64,000 bases of DNA from Desulfofundulus thermobenzoicus. GTDB taxonomy: Bacteria > Bacillota > Desulfotomaculia > Desulfotomaculales > Desulfovirgulaceae. Both the position numbers and the translations under genes were made by a program. Of the stretch, positions 8,513 through 17,653 are shown in pieces; the stretch's first letter is position 1; each line of letters opens with the position of its first letter. The stretch is from positions 62,001-126,000 of the forward strand of contig NZ_WHYR01000001.1 in the NCBI RefSeq assembly GCF_009428905.1. The letters are read 5' to 3'. The notes below the pieces were generated by a model. That model ran no database searches. It was given only the letters and a program-made list of their open reading frames with translations, and was not told the origin of the DNA.

Positions 8513-9671
8513 ATTCGTAACGCCGGAAATCATCTATGGCCTGGGTGCCTTGAGCCAGGTGGGGGAAAGCGCCCTGCGCCTGGGGGCCAGTAAAATATTT
8601 GTGGTCAGCGATCCGGGAGTGGTGGCCCACAAGTGGGTGGAGCAGGCCCTGGACCGGCTGCGGCAGGTAGGACTGGCTTTTGAAGTCTGGTTTGACGTCT
8701 CAAGTAACCCGAAGGATTATGAGGTGCATGAGGCCGTCAAATGTTACCTGGATATGGGCTGTGATGCCATTCTGGCCGTGGGAGGGGGCAGTCCCATTGA
8801 CGTGGCCAAGGCCGTGGCCATCCTGGCCACCAACGGGGGAGTAATCCAGGACTATGAAGGGGTAAATAAGATCACCCGTCCCCTGCCCCCGTTGCTGGTG
8901 GTGCCCACCACGGCCGGTTCGGGGTCTGAAGTGACCCAGTTTGCCATTATAGTGGATACCCGGCGTAAAGTGAAGATGAGCATTATTTCCAAATCCCTGG
9001 TGCCCGACATTGCTATCATTGACCCTGCAGTACTGCAGACAAAGGATGCCCGGCTGACGGCTGCCACCGGGTTGGACGCTTTGAGCCATGCCATTGAGTC
9101 CTTTGTTTCGCTGGCTGCCACCCCCTTGACCGATGTGCATGCGCTCAATGCCATCCGGCTTATTGCCAGATTTTTGCGACCATCGGTAGCCTGTCAGACC
9201 GATCTGGAGGCCAAAGGGGCCATGGCCATGGCCGCCTTGCAGGCCGGCCTGGCCTTCTCCAACGCCATTTTGGGAGCCACCCACGCCATGGCTCACCAGC
9301 TGGATGCGTTGCTGGATCAGCATCACGGAGAAACCAACGCCGTCCTTCTGCCCTATGTCATGGAATTTAACCAGATCGCCTGTGTGGAAAAGTTTGCCCG
9401 CATAGCCGGCGCCCTGGGAGAAAACATAACCGGTTTGAGCTCCTGGGAGGCCGCTGACAGGGCCATCAGGGCCGTACGCAGGCTGGTCAGGGATCTGGGC
9501 ATTCCGGAAAGCATTTCCGTGACCGATCTGTCCGGGGAAGACCTGAACCGGCTGTCCCGGAACGCCCTGAAAGATGCCTGTGTCATTACCAACCCGCGGG
9601 ATGTTACCGAAAAAGATTTATATGACCTTTTTTCCCGGGTTTTAAAGCGAGGAATCCAAAATGATCAATGA
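8499..9671 (+). CDS. iron-containing alcohol dehydrogenase (1)
   Basis: Group III Fe-dependent, NAD(P)-linked alcohol dehydrogenase of 390 aa. The Rossmann-like GGGSPIDVAKA, the metal-site DALSHAIESF and the THAMAHQ...HHGETN region with the expected histidine spacing are all present. It overlaps the AOR by 14 nt and the histidine kinase by 11 nt, so the three are co-translated. Likely role: oxidation of an alcohol to the aldehyde consumed by the AOR, or aldehyde reduction. The substrate cannot be read from the sequence. Confidence 0.92.
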   Translation: MRISKFVTPEIIYGLGALSQVGESALRLGASKIFVVSDPGVVAHKWVEQALDRLRQVGLAFEVWFDVSSNPKDYEVHEAVKCYLDMGCDAILAVGGGSPIDVAKAVAILATNGGVIQDYEGVNKITRPLPPLLVVPTTAGSGSEVTQFAIIVDTRRKVKMSIISKSLVPDIAIIDPAVLQTKDARLTAATGLDALSHAIESFVSLAATPLTDVHALNAIRLIARFLRPSVACQTDLEAKGAMAMAALQAGLAFSNAILGATHAMAHQLDALLDQHHGETNAVLLPYVMEFNQIACVEKFARIAGALGENITGLSSWEAADRAIRAVRRLVRDLGIPESISVTDLSGEDLNRLSRNALKDACVITNPRDVTEKDLYDLFSRVLKRGIQNDQ

Positions 9672-11319
9672 TAAAACCAGCGTGATCGAGAATTTGACGG
9701 GAGTCCGGTCCTCCAAATTAAACTATTACGTGGAGTTAAAAAAACGCAACCGGGAAATTGTTATCCAGAACCGCCGCCTGGAAATTATTCATCAGTTGGT
9801 ACGTGATATTAACATTGATATGTCCCTGGAAATGATTGTGGAAAGGGTTTTTGAGAACCTGCCGGTGGTTATTTCCTGTGATTTTCTGGGTCTTTTGCTG
9901 GTGGAAGGAAACGAATTGCGCCTGGTGACCACGCAACCACCTCTAAACTCTGAAAACAGGGTTATACCCCATACCTGCCTCATGCAGGAAAATATAGAAA
10001 ACATGCAGGAGCAGATTTATTTATGCGTTACGGGTGAAGGAGAACTGTTTGACTACCTGCCCGTGCGGGAACTGGGGCTGCGCTGCCTGATCATCAACCC
10101 CCTGCGGGTGAAAAACAACGTTATCGGCGTGTTGATTATCGGCAGCCGGGAAGCCGGTAACTATAGCAAAAACGAACTGCATTTTGCCTACCATCTGGCG
10201 GATCAGCTGGGTATTTGCATTCAAAACCGTCGGCTTTATGAGGAAATGGCGCAGGCAAAGCGGGAGTGGGAGGAAACATTTCGGGCACTGGGGGATCCCC
10301 TTACCCTGACCGATCTGGATTTTAATATCTTGCTGGATAACGGCCGGTATTCAGAGCTGGCTGGCCCGGAGAGCAACCTGGAAAGCAAAAAATGTTTTGC
10401 CTATTTCTGGGGTCAAAAGAAGAAATGCGACTCATGTCTTCTGGATGAGGTGCGTAAGACCGGCAAGCCGTCTTATCGTCGAGTGCACTCCACTTCGGGG
10501 AAAGTGCTGGATGTCTTTTATTATCCCGTGTTTAACGAGCAGGGCAGGCTCTCCAGTATGATTCAGCACATTAAGGATGTTACGGCTCGGGTACAAATGC
10601 AGGCTCAGCTGATCCAATCTGCCAAGATGGCCGCCATAGGGGAAATGGCGGCCGGAGTGGCTCATGAACTGAACAGTCCCCTGACGGTGATCATAGGAAA
10701 CGCCCAGATGTTACAGCGAGAACTGGAGTCTTCCCCCATATCTGCTCAATTGCTAAAAGACATTGTAACCTGCGGGCTGCGCTGCAAAAAAATTATACAG
10801 GATTTACTTACCTTTGCCCGTCAGGAGCAAGTGGCCTTTGTGCCCACCGACCTGAATGCCGCGGTGGAAAGGGTGCTTAGCCTGATTAAGTATCAGATCG
10901 ACCGTAAGGGGATTACTGTTCATACGGACCTTACCCCGGATCTGCCCGTGGTGGCCGCCTGTGAACAGCAACTGGATCAGGTGCTGATTAACCTGTTGTT
11001 GAATGCCCGGGACGCCCTGGAGGACGTGGACGGGGAGAAGAATATTCGCATCAATACGGCGGTGCGCGAAGATGAAGATGGACGACGATTTGTGACGGTT
11101 GCTGTGGAGGATAATGGCCGGGGCATCCAGCCGGAAAACATCGGCCGGCTATTTGAACCCTTTTTCACCACCAAGGAGGCCTCCCGGGGTACCGGGCTGG
11201 GCCTGAGCGTCAGCCTGGGCATTGCCCGGGCCCACGGGGGGACCATTGAAGTACAGAGCCAGTGGGGCCGGGGGAGCACCTTTACGCTGGTCCTGCCGTT
11301 AAATAGGGAGCAGCCATAA
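9661..11319 (+). CDS. cytosolic sensor histidine kinase (GAF-PAS-HisKA-HATPase)
   Basis: A 552-aa kinase without transmembrane segments. Order: N-terminal helix, a GAF-like domain (about 35-195), a PAS-like domain (about 200-310) with the cysteine-rich stretch KKCFAYFWGQKKKCDSC, the HisKA box VAHELNSPLT (phosphorylated histidine near 337), then N box LINLLLNARDALED, G1 VEDNGRGI, F box EPFFTTKE and G2 GTGLGLS. The cysteine motif could sense redox state or bind a metal; this is inference. It overlaps Fe-ADH 1 and precedes its sigma-54 response regulator, so it probably senses a small intracellular metabolite linked to alcohol/aldehyde metabolism. Confidence 0.9.
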   Translation: MINDKTSVIENLTGVRSSKLNYYVELKKRNREIVIQNRRLEIIHQLVRDINIDMSLEMIVERVFENLPVVISCDFLGLLLVEGNELRLVTTQPPLNSENRVIPHTCLMQENIENMQEQIYLCVTGEGELFDYLPVRELGLRCLIINPLRVKNNVIGVLIIGSREAGNYSKNELHFAYHLADQLGICIQNRRLYEEMAQAKREWEETFRALGDPLTLTDLDFNILLDNGRYSELAGPESNLESKKCFAYFWGQKKKCDSCLLDEVRKTGKPSYRRVHSTSGKVLDVFYYPVFNEQGRLSSMIQHIKDVTARVQMQAQLIQSAKMAAIGEMAAGVAHELNSPLTVIIGNAQMLQRELESSPISAQLLKDIVTCGLRCKKIIQDLLTFARQEQVAFVPTDLNAAVERVLSLIKYQIDRKGITVHTDLTPDLPVVAACEQQLDQVLINLLLNARDALEDVDGEKNIRINTAVREDEDGRRFVTVAVEDNGRGIQPENIGRLFEPFFTTKEASRGTGLGLSVSLGIARAHGGTIEVQSQWGRGSTFTLVLPLNREQP

Positions 11320-11465
11320 GTTCTTTACAGGGACTGGAGCGAGCCAGTGATGGCACGCCGGCAGTCGTCTCTGAAGGAACGACATTTTGCCGGTGCCGGA
11401 TACAAAATGCAGCGTAGCCGGGACAAACGGACCGGCAGCACGAATGGCGCTGGGAGGGGTTGCTT

Positions 11466-13022
11466 TTGATTGGACAGGCACACGTTCTGGTTGTGGATGA
11501 TGAAGTGGAAGTGGGCACCTTTTTCCGCTGCCTGCTGGAAAGAAAAGGATACAGGGTTACTGTGGCCAACAGTGTCCGGGATGCACAGAAGGCCGTCCAT
11601 CATGATAAATTTCACGTTTCGGTGGTGGATTTGAAACTCCCGGATTATGACGGTCTTTCTCTGCTGCAGGATATAAAAAGGGTGCAGCCGGACTGCGAAG
11701 TGATCATCATGACCGGTTACAGTACCACCAGAACGGCCGTGAGGGCCATTCAACTGGGAGCCTATGATTATATTGAAAAACCCTTTGAGGATATTTCCCA
11801 GGTGGAAAACCTCATTGACAGGGCTTTTGATTTTGCCAGTGGTGCGGCGGAAAGAAAAAGCAGTATTTCCTCCGCCGAATGGAGTGAGATCGCTTCCCGT
11901 CTCGGTTTGGTGATGGGCAAAAGTCAGGTAATGCGCAATCTACTTTCCGTGGCCTATAAAATTGCCCCCAAGGACGTGAATGTTCTTATTCATGGGGAGA
12001 CAGGTACGGGCAAGGAGGTGCTGGCCCGTTTCATTCACGCGGCCAGCAACCGGAAGGAACAGCCCTTTATTCCCGTTAACTGCGGGGCACTGCCGGAGAA
12101 TCTCCTGGAAAGCGAGCTGTTTGGTCACGAAAAGGGAGCCTTTACCGGTGCGACAGGTCAGCGCAGGGGCATTTTTGAACTGGCCAACCAGGGTACGCTG
12201 TTTCTGGATGAAATAGGAGAAGCCAGCCTGTCCATTCAAGTAAAGCTATTGCGGGTCCTGGAGACCGGGGAGTTTATGCGGGTGGGGGGCGAAAAGCCCA
12301 TCAAAACCAATGTGCGGGTGATTGCGGCCACCAATGTGGATCTGGAACAGGCGGTGAGGGATAAGCTTTTCCGGGAGGACCTGTTTTACCGCCTGGATGT
12401 GGTCAGGCTGGTGGTTCCCCCTTTGCGGAACCGCAGGGAAGATATCCCGTTTCTGGTCAATCATTTCTTGGACCAGCTTGGCGACCAGGGGAACCGCCGG
12501 AATATTCGCATTTCACCCGAAGCAATGAAAAATATGGTGGACTATCCGTGGCCCGGCAATGTGCGGGAGCTGGTCAATGCCATCCACCAGGCGGCTGCCC
12601 TGTGTGACGGTTCGGTGATTATGCCGGGGCACCTCTCGAATCGAATCACCGGTCCATTTAATTATAAACCGGGGATAGCTGATCTGAAATTTGGCGATTC
12701 TTCAGTTTCGGCCTATCTTTATAACCTGGTTCAATCAAAGGATATTCTGCCCGGCCTGGCCGACGAGGAACTGCCTCGTGTTTTCCACCTTTTGAAACTG
12801 CTGGAGAAGAAGGTGCTGGAGGTACTGTCAGGCCGCGGCCTTTCCTGTCCTCCCCCTGTACCTCTGGAGGAATTGGAAAGGGAAGCCATAAACCATGCTC
12901 TAATTTACTCCCGGGGTAATATAGCCCTGGCCGCCCGGACGCTGGGGATCGGTCGCAACACCCTTTACCGCAAGTTGAAAGAAAAAGGAATAAACTACGG
13001 ATTTGACCGCCTTTTATCATGA
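11466..13022 (+). CDS. sigma-54 response regulator (NtrC/AtoC family)
   Basis: Three-domain activator. A receiver domain has VVDDE and phospho-acceptor aspartate in VVDLKLPDYDG. An AAA+ sigma-54 domain contains Walker A GETGTGKE, the GAFTGA loop and Walker B TLFLDEIGEA. A C-terminal Fis-type helix-turn-helix ends in AARTLGIGRNTLYRKLKEKG. TTG 11466 lies 6 nt after GGAGGGG; TTG 11460 is nearer. Its partner is the kinase upstream. A sigma-54-like promoter lies in front of the next gene (Fe-ADH 2), an obvious target. Its AAA+ domain closely resembles that of the activator at 48494-49789. Confidence 0.93.
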   Translation: MIGQAHVLVVDDEVEVGTFFRCLLERKGYRVTVANSVRDAQKAVHHDKFHVSVVDLKLPDYDGLSLLQDIKRVQPDCEVIIMTGYSTTRTAVRAIQLGAYDYIEKPFEDISQVENLIDRAFDFASGAAERKSSISSAEWSEIASRLGLVMGKSQVMRNLLSVAYKIAPKDVNVLIHGETGTGKEVLARFIHAASNRKEQPFIPVNCGALPENLLESELFGHEKGAFTGATGQRRGIFELANQGTLFLDEIGEASLSIQVKLLRVLETGEFMRVGGEKPIKTNVRVIAATNVDLEQAVRDKLFREDLFYRLDVVRLVVPPLRNRREDIPFLVNHFLDQLGDQGNRRNIRISPEAMKNMVDYPWPGNVRELVNAIHQAAALCDGSVIMPGHLSNRITGPFNYKPGIADLKFGDSSVSAYLYNLVQSKDILPGLADEELPRVFHLLKLLEKKVLEVLSGRGLSCPPPVPLEELEREAINHALIYSRGNIALAARTLGIGRNTLYRKLKEKGINYGFDRLLS

Positions 13023-13041
13023 AAAGGCGGTCAAATTTTTC
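13002..13041 (+). terminator. terminator overlapping the regulator stop codon
   Basis: The sequence TTTGACCGCCTTTT at 13002-13015 is perfectly complementary to AAAAGGCGGTCAAA at 13022-13035, with a 6-nt loop and a T run. The 5' arm is coding, so the last codons of the regulator build the terminator. Confidence 0.85.
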
Positions 13042-13064
13042 GAGTCCTGCCATATAATGAACCA

Positions 13065-13095
13065 TTTGTTCCAAAATAATCAGCTGTTTGTACCA
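13065..13095 (+). promoter_or_regulatory. tandem activator-site candidates upstream of Fe-ADH 2
   Basis: TTTGTTCCA (13065-13073) and TTTGTACCA (13087-13095) are direct repeats with a 22-bp period, two helical turns. They lie 60-100 bp upstream of a sigma-54-like promoter, the usual distance for enhancer sites. The first continues as TTTGTTCCAAAATAAT and resembles sequence upstream of the Mo hydroxylase operon. Confidence 0.5.
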
Positions 13096-13156
13096 TCGTG
13101 GGACACCAGAAAATTTTGCTTTTTGCTTATTGGCAGAAATAAATGACTTTTTGCAC

Positions 13157-13172
13157 TGGTCTATATTTTGCT
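13157..13172 (+). promoter_or_regulatory. sigma-54 (-24/-12) promoter candidate for Fe-ADH 2
   Basis: GG at 13158-13159 and GC at 13170-13171 are separated by exactly 10 bp. The -12 element TTTTGCT is good; the -24 element CTGGTCT keeps TGG only. Transcription would begin near 13183, about 28 nt before the ATG. It follows a sigma-54 activator gene. Confidence 0.6.
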
Positions 13173-13210
13173 CTTATGGAGAAGAAAAATTTTATGGGAG
13201 GTATGCTTGT

Positions 13211-14374
13211 ATGGCATTGGGTGAGCAGGTTTTTGGTTACTACATCCCCACGGTAAGCCTGATGGGCATAGGCGCTTCAAAGCATGTGGGGGAACAGGTG
13301 AAGATTCTTGGCGGCAAAAGAGTGCTCATTGTCACCGATGCTTATCTGGGCAAGAGCGGCATGGCGGATCAAATTAAAGAGCAAGTGGAAGGAGTGGGCG
13401 CCAAAGTTTTTGTTTTCGCCGGGGCTGAACCAAACCCTACCGATAAAAATGTCCATGATGGCTTAAAAGTGTTCCAGGAGAGCGGTTGCGACATGATTAT
13501 CTCCCTCGGCGGCGGCAGCTCCCACGACTGTGCCAAGGGTATCGGCATTGTGGCCACCAACGGCGGCAACATTCGGGATTACGAAGGGGTGGACAAGTCC
13601 AGCAAACCCATGCCTCCCTTTATTGCCGTGAACACCACCGCCGGAACGGCCAGTGAAATGACCCGTTTCTGCATCATTACCGATACCGACCGCAAGGTGA
13701 AAATGGCCATCGTGGACTGGCGGGTTACTCCCAATGTGGCCATCAATGATCCTCTTCTCATGGTGGGCATGCCGCCGGCACTGACGGCTGCCACCGGGAT
13801 GGATGCTTTAACCCACGCCGTGGAGGCGTATGTTTCTACCATAGCCACCCCTGTTACCGATTCGGCGGCTTTGATGGCCATGAAGTTAATTGCGGGGAAC
13901 CTGCGCCAGGCGGTGGCCAATGGTCAGAACATGGAAGCCAGGGACAAAATGGCCTATGCCGAGTTCCTGGCCGGTATGGCCTTTAATAATGCCAGCCTGG
14001 GATATGTGCACGCCATGGCCCACCAGCTGGGCGGTTTTTACAATCTTCCCCACGGAGTTTGCAATGCCATTCTGCTCCCCCATGTCTGCCGTTTCAATCT
14101 GATTGCCTGCCCGCAGAGGTTTGCGGACATTGCTGTGGCTCTGGGCGAAAATATTGAGGGGCTTTCCGTGCGGGAGGCTGCGGAAAAAGCTATCCAGGCC
14201 ATTCAGAAACTGTCGCAGGATGTGGCCATTCCTTCCGGCCTGCGTGGCCTGGGTGTGAAAGAAGAAGACCTGGCCATTATGGCGGAAAATGCCAAGAAGG
14301 ACGCCTGCAGTTTCACCAACCCGCGGCTGGCCACCCTGGAGGATGTCATTGACATTTACCGTCAGGCCATGTAG
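13211..14374 (+). CDS. iron-containing alcohol dehydrogenase (2)
   Basis: A 387-aa Fe-ADH that starts MALGEQVFGYYIPTVSLMG after GGGAGG. Cofactor motif GGGSSHDCAKG, metal-site DALTHAVEAY, and VHAMAHQLGG...PHGVCNA with histidines at the spacing of FucO-type enzymes. It has its own sigma-54-like promoter and is followed by a strong terminator, so it is a single-gene unit. This sets it apart from Fe-ADH 1, which is translated with AOR 1. Probably the inducible ethanol or short-chain alcohol dehydrogenase controlled by the adjacent two-component system; the substrate is unknown. Confidence 0.92.
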   Translation: MALGEQVFGYYIPTVSLMGIGASKHVGEQVKILGGKRVLIVTDAYLGKSGMADQIKEQVEGVGAKVFVFAGAEPNPTDKNVHDGLKVFQESGCDMIISLGGGSSHDCAKGIGIVATNGGNIRDYEGVDKSSKPMPPFIAVNTTAGTASEMTRFCIITDTDRKVKMAIVDWRVTPNVAINDPLLMVGMPPALTAATGMDALTHAVEAYVSTIATPVTDSAALMAMKLIAGNLRQAVANGQNMEARDKMAYAEFLAGMAFNNASLGYVHAMAHQLGGFYNLPHGVCNAILLPHVCRFNLIACPQRFADIAVALGENIEGLSVREAAEKAIQAIQKLSQDVAIPSGLRGLGVKEEDLAIMAENAKKDACSFTNPRLATLEDVIDIYRQAM

Positions 14375-14405
14375 TATAAGGGTGCAACTTAATGCCGTGC
14401 TGGCC

Positions 14406-14440
14406 ATGATAGGAGAGGCAACCTCTCCTATCATTTGATT
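14406..14440 (+). terminator. rho-independent terminator after Fe-ADH 2
   Basis: ATGATAGGAGAGG (14406-14418) and CCTCTCCTATCAT (14422-14434) form a perfect 13-bp stem with a CAA loop. The following T tract is short. Confidence 0.75.
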
Positions 14441-14562
14441 AAGGCAGGAAACGTTTCTTTTTGAATCAGGTGCTCCAGAATGGAACGTTAGATGTGTACC
14501 AAAAAGGAGCAGGCCTGTTATGTGACCCGGTAAAAGGCCACAATTACTATTGTTCGCAACAG

Positions 14563-14578
14563 TGGCATGAAACGTGCG
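14563..14578 (+). promoter_or_regulatory. sigma-54 promoter candidate for AOR 2
   Basis: TGGCATGAAACGTGC has GG at 14564-14565 and GC at 14576-14577 with the required 10-bp spacing. The -24 element TGGCA is perfect, the -12 element is weaker (CGTGC). A TGTACCAAAAA at about 14495-14505 upstream resembles the enhancer motif before Fe-ADH 2. The start codon of AOR 2 is about 60 nt downstream. Confidence 0.45.
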
Positions 14579-14635
14579 AGTAATAAGCAGGACCCGGAAG
14601 GTGTAAAGTAAAGAGACTGAAGGAGGTTAAAAGCA

Positions 14636-16363
14636 GTGTCCAGGTTCCTGCGGGTGAACATGACCACCAGGGAAGTTAAATTGGAAGAAGTGCCGGAAAA
14701 ATACCTGGCGCTTGGGGGCAGGGCGCTGACATCCCAGCTTGTTTTTGATGAGGTGCCGCCCACCTGTGATCCCCTCGGCCCCTTTAATAAGCTGGTCATT
14801 GCGCCGGGGCTGCTTTCCGGCACCAATGCACCGTCGTCAGGGCGGCTGTCGATAGGAGGAAAGAGCCCTCTTACCGGCGGTATTAAGGAAGCCAATGCCG
14901 GCGGTATTGCCTCGCAAAAGCTGGCCAACCTGGGCATCAAGGCCATCATTCTTGAGGGTAAACCCGCAGGTGGCGATTGGTACCTGCTCAAGGTAACTCC
15001 TAATGGTACGGAGTTGCTGCCCGCCAACGATCTGGCCGGCAAGGGTACCTACGAGGTCACGGCCATCTGCCGGGAGAGGTACGGTAATAAGGTTGCCGTG
15101 ATTACCATTGGTCCGGCCGGCGAAATGCTCATGCCGGCCGCAGGGGTGACCAACAATGACAGTGACGGCAACAGCAGCCGTTATGCCGGCCGGGGCGGAC
15201 TGGGGGCGGTAATGGGCTCCAGGAAGATTAAGGCCATAGTGGTGGACAGTCCCACCACCTTTGATGCGCCGGTCAAAGATCCCCAGCGCTTCAAGGCGGC
15301 GGCTAAAAAATTTGCCGACATCTTAAAAAACCACCCCGTAACCGGACAGGGACTGCCCAACTACGGCACCAATGTACTGATGAACGTGATCAACGAAGCG
15401 GGTACCCTGCCCACCAGAAACTTCCGTTCCGGCCGGTTCGATAAGGCCAGCGAGGTCAGCGGGGAAAAACTGGCCGAAGTGGCCGTGGCCCGGGGGGGAA
15501 AGGCCACCCACGCCTGCCATCCCGGTTGTGTGATGCGCTGCTCCAATGTCTATCCCATGCCGGACGGCCGGGTCTGTGCGCCCATCGAGTATGAAACGGC
15601 CTGGTGTTTCGGCCCCAACCTGGAAATCGGCGACCTGGATGTAATTGCCAGACTGAACTACATCTGCAACGACGTCGGCCTGGACACCATAGAAGCAGGA
15701 TGCACCCTGGGTGTCCTCATGGAGGCCGGGGTCATACCCTTTGGCGACGGCGAGGCTGCCATCAAAGCCCTGGAAGAGGTGGCCCTGGGTACGCCCCTCG
15801 GCAGGGTTATCGGCAGCGGTTCCGCCAGCGCCGGCCGGGTCTACGGTGTCACCCGGGTACCGGCGGTGAAGGGGCAGGGCATTCCCGCCTACGATCCCCG
15901 GGCCTGCAAGGGCAACGGCGTTACCTACGCCACCACACCCATGGGTGCCGACCATACCGCCGGGTATGCCGTTACCGCCAATATTCTCAAGGTGGGCGGA
16001 TATGTGGATCCGCTGAAACCGGAAGGCCAGGTGGAGCTTTCCCGGAACCTGCAGATTGCCACCGCAGCCGTGGACAGCACCGGCCTGTGTCTCTTTGTGG
16101 CCTTTGCCGTTTTAGACAACCCGGAAGGATTGCCCACCATTGTGGAAATGCTCAATGCCCAGTATGGCTTGAACTTAACTACAGATGATGCCTTGAACCT
16201 GGGCAGGCAGGTACTGCAGGTGGAAAGGGAATTCAACCGCCGGGCCGGATTCACCGGTGCCGACGACCGGCTGCCCGAGTTCTTCAGCCTGGAAGAACTG
16301 CCGCCCCATAACACCGTCTTTGATGTAGAGGGAGAAGAACTGGACCAGGTTTTTAACTTTTAA
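14636..16363 (+). CDS. aor: aldehyde:ferredoxin oxidoreductase, tungsten type (AOR 2)
   Basis: A 575-aa AOR starting GTG 14636 after AAGGAGG. It has YLALGGRALTSQ at the N-terminus, GPAGEMLMPAAGV, GRGGLGAVMGSRKIKAIVV, a cluster motif CHPGCVMRC near residues 293-301 and a late cysteine in STGLCLFVAF near 485. The N-terminus lacks the YGY start of AOR 1. The closing residues LDQVFNF and the flanking 3' sequence are duplicated almost exactly at 28386-28812. A truncated moaD follows; the intact moaD partner is now 12 kb away. It may be sigma-54 controlled. Confidence 0.93.
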   Translation: MSRFLRVNMTTREVKLEEVPEKYLALGGRALTSQLVFDEVPPTCDPLGPFNKLVIAPGLLSGTNAPSSGRLSIGGKSPLTGGIKEANAGGIASQKLANLGIKAIILEGKPAGGDWYLLKVTPNGTELLPANDLAGKGTYEVTAICRERYGNKVAVITIGPAGEMLMPAAGVTNNDSDGNSSRYAGRGGLGAVMGSRKIKAIVVDSPTTFDAPVKDPQRFKAAAKKFADILKNHPVTGQGLPNYGTNVLMNVINEAGTLPTRNFRSGRFDKASEVSGEKLAEVAVARGGKATHACHPGCVMRCSNVYPMPDGRVCAPIEYETAWCFGPNLEIGDLDVIARLNYICNDVGLDTIEAGCTLGVLMEAGVIPFGDGEAAIKALEEVALGTPLGRVIGSGSASAGRVYGVTRVPAVKGQGIPAYDPRACKGNGVTYATTPMGADHTAGYAVTANILKVGGYVDPLKPEGQVELSRNLQIATAAVDSTGLCLFVAFAVLDNPEGLPTIVEMLNAQYGLNLTTDDALNLGRQVLQVEREFNRRAGFTGADDRLPEFFSLEELPPHNTVFDVEGEELDQVFNF

Positions 16364-16623
16364 TCGTGGACAGGCGGAGAATGGTAACTCCCTGTCCCTG
16401 CTCCAACAGTAACGCTATCATTCCCAGGTGGGACACCCCGCAAAGGGGTGTCTTGCCGCCTTTTCTGAACAGGGGGTATGCCGGCTTGCAGGTGGAAGTG
16501 CGGGTTTTTGGCGGGCTGGAAAAATTCATCCCGGGGGCCCGCTTCGGTCAGAGCATACCGGTGGAGTGCCCCGGGGGAAGTACGGCCGGTCAGCTGGTGG
16601 ATACCCTGGGCATTCCCGGGAGC
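16196..16623 (+). repeat. direct repeat copy 1 (island boundary)
   Basis: 428 bp spanning the last ~55 codons of AOR 2, the intergenic spacer and the first 46 codons of a moaD gene. The copy at 28386-28812 differs by about four substitutions and one single-base deletion, roughly 99 percent identity. The two ends are abrupt on the 3' side (after GGGAGC) and fade into diverged AOR-like coding sequence on the 5' side. It marks the left edge of a 12.2-kb island. Confidence 0.95.
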
Positions 16624-16671
16624 ATGACTTACTCCCCCCATTCATGGCGGACATCGTCCTTACTGCTATGA
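16486..16671 (+). pseudogene. truncated moaD-like gene
   Basis: From TTG 16486 the frame reads MQVEVRVFGGLEKFIPG and stays identical to the intact gene at 28675 as far as LGIPGS. It then runs into unrelated sequence (MTYSPHSWRTSSLLL) and stops, so the C-terminal half and the essential GG tail are missing. It cannot serve as a sulfur carrier. The break coincides with the end of the direct repeat. Confidence 0.85.
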
Positions 16672-16705
16672 GGATGGCCAATTCTTATGGCAAACACGAA
16701 TCAGA

Positions 16706-16741
16706 TTTGCCCGAAAGACATTCGGGCAAAAATTTTTTTTT
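16706..16741 (+). terminator. rho-independent terminator
   Basis: TTTGCCCGAA (16706-16715) pairs perfectly with TTCGGGCAAA (16721-16730), followed by a long T run. It isolates the AOR 2 transcript from the GntR-led operon. Bases 16742-16900 carry no gene that I can support. Confidence 0.9.
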
Positions 16742-16900
16742 GTGAGGGTTATTATTTAGCAGGATATTTTCTTTATTCATAGAATAGATTTAAGTAGTCA
16801 GACAATATGCAACATGTAGCATGCTATAAGGTCTTCTGATTCGCTCCCACATTTGGCCTGGGATTTTGGGGGACTGATTTTAAGGAAGGGAGGGTTAAGA

Positions 16901-17653
16901 ATGGTAGTTCAAAAAAGGTTGAACAAGTCTCCCTTATATGAACAGGCTTACGTGGCCCTGAAGGAAGATATCATGAGCGGCAGGCTGCAAGCCGGTGAAA
17001 AGCTTACCGACCAGGGATTGGCTGAATTGCTGGGCATTAGCCGCACTCCGGTAAGGGAGGCGGTCAGGCAGTTGGTCAAAGAAGGCCTCCTGGTGGGTGC
17101 CCCTAACCGCAGCGTAACCGTGTTTTCCCCTAATGCCAGGGATATTGCGGAAGTTTACGCGATCAGGTCGTGCCTGGAGGGACTGGCCGCAGGGCTTGCG
17201 GCGCTTCGCCCGGACCGGTCGTCCTTTACCGAAAAAATGGCCCAAATAAGCGAGGAGGCCAAGCAATACGCTCAAAATCAGGACGCCGGCATGGTGGCGA
17301 GAAAAAACACCGAGTTTCATGATCTTCTGATTGCGGCCAGTGGGTGCGATAGCCTGGTATCCTTGCTGGAGCCCATAAGGAACAGGGCTTTTATCTGCCG
17401 CCTGTCTTCTATGCGCAACCAGGCCAGTGTTCATGTATCTCTCCAGGAACATGACGAGATTATCAAATGCCTGGTGGATGGTGATAGCCCCAGGGCCGAG
17501 CAACTGGTCCGGCATCATGTGACCATGGCCGGAAGGCGTTTACTGATGAGGCTTCATGCCAGGGAACTAAACGAATCGGATCCAATTTTCAGGTATTACC
17601 AAAAAATAGCAGATGAAGATGGGGGTCTGAAACTTGAAAATAACCAATGTTGA
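16901..17653 (+). CDS. GntR-family transcriptional regulator (FadR/FCD type)
   Basis: A 250-aa repressor-like protein. The N-terminal winged helix includes YEQAYVALKEDIMSGRLQAGEKL and ISRTPVREAVRQL. The C-terminal helical FCD domain binds a small acid and has the typical histidine-bearing segments TEFHDLLIAASG and VRHHVTMAG. ATG 16901 follows GGAAGGGAGGG; an upstream frame extension lacks a ribosome site. It is the first gene of the island and overlaps the next gene by 20 nt. It most likely controls the TRAP/dehydratase/AOR operon in response to a carboxylate. Confidence 0.9.
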   Translation: MVVQKRLNKSPLYEQAYVALKEDIMSGRLQAGEKLTDQGLAELLGISRTPVREAVRQLVKEGLLVGAPNRSVTVFSPNARDIAEVYAIRSCLEGLAAGLAALRPDRSSFTEKMAQISEEAKQYAQNQDAGMVARKNTEFHDLLIAASGCDSLVSLLEPIRNRAFICRLSSMRNQASVHVSLQEHDEIIKCLVDGDSPRAEQLVRHHVTMAGRRLLMRLHARELNESDPIFRYYQKIADEDGGLKLENNQC

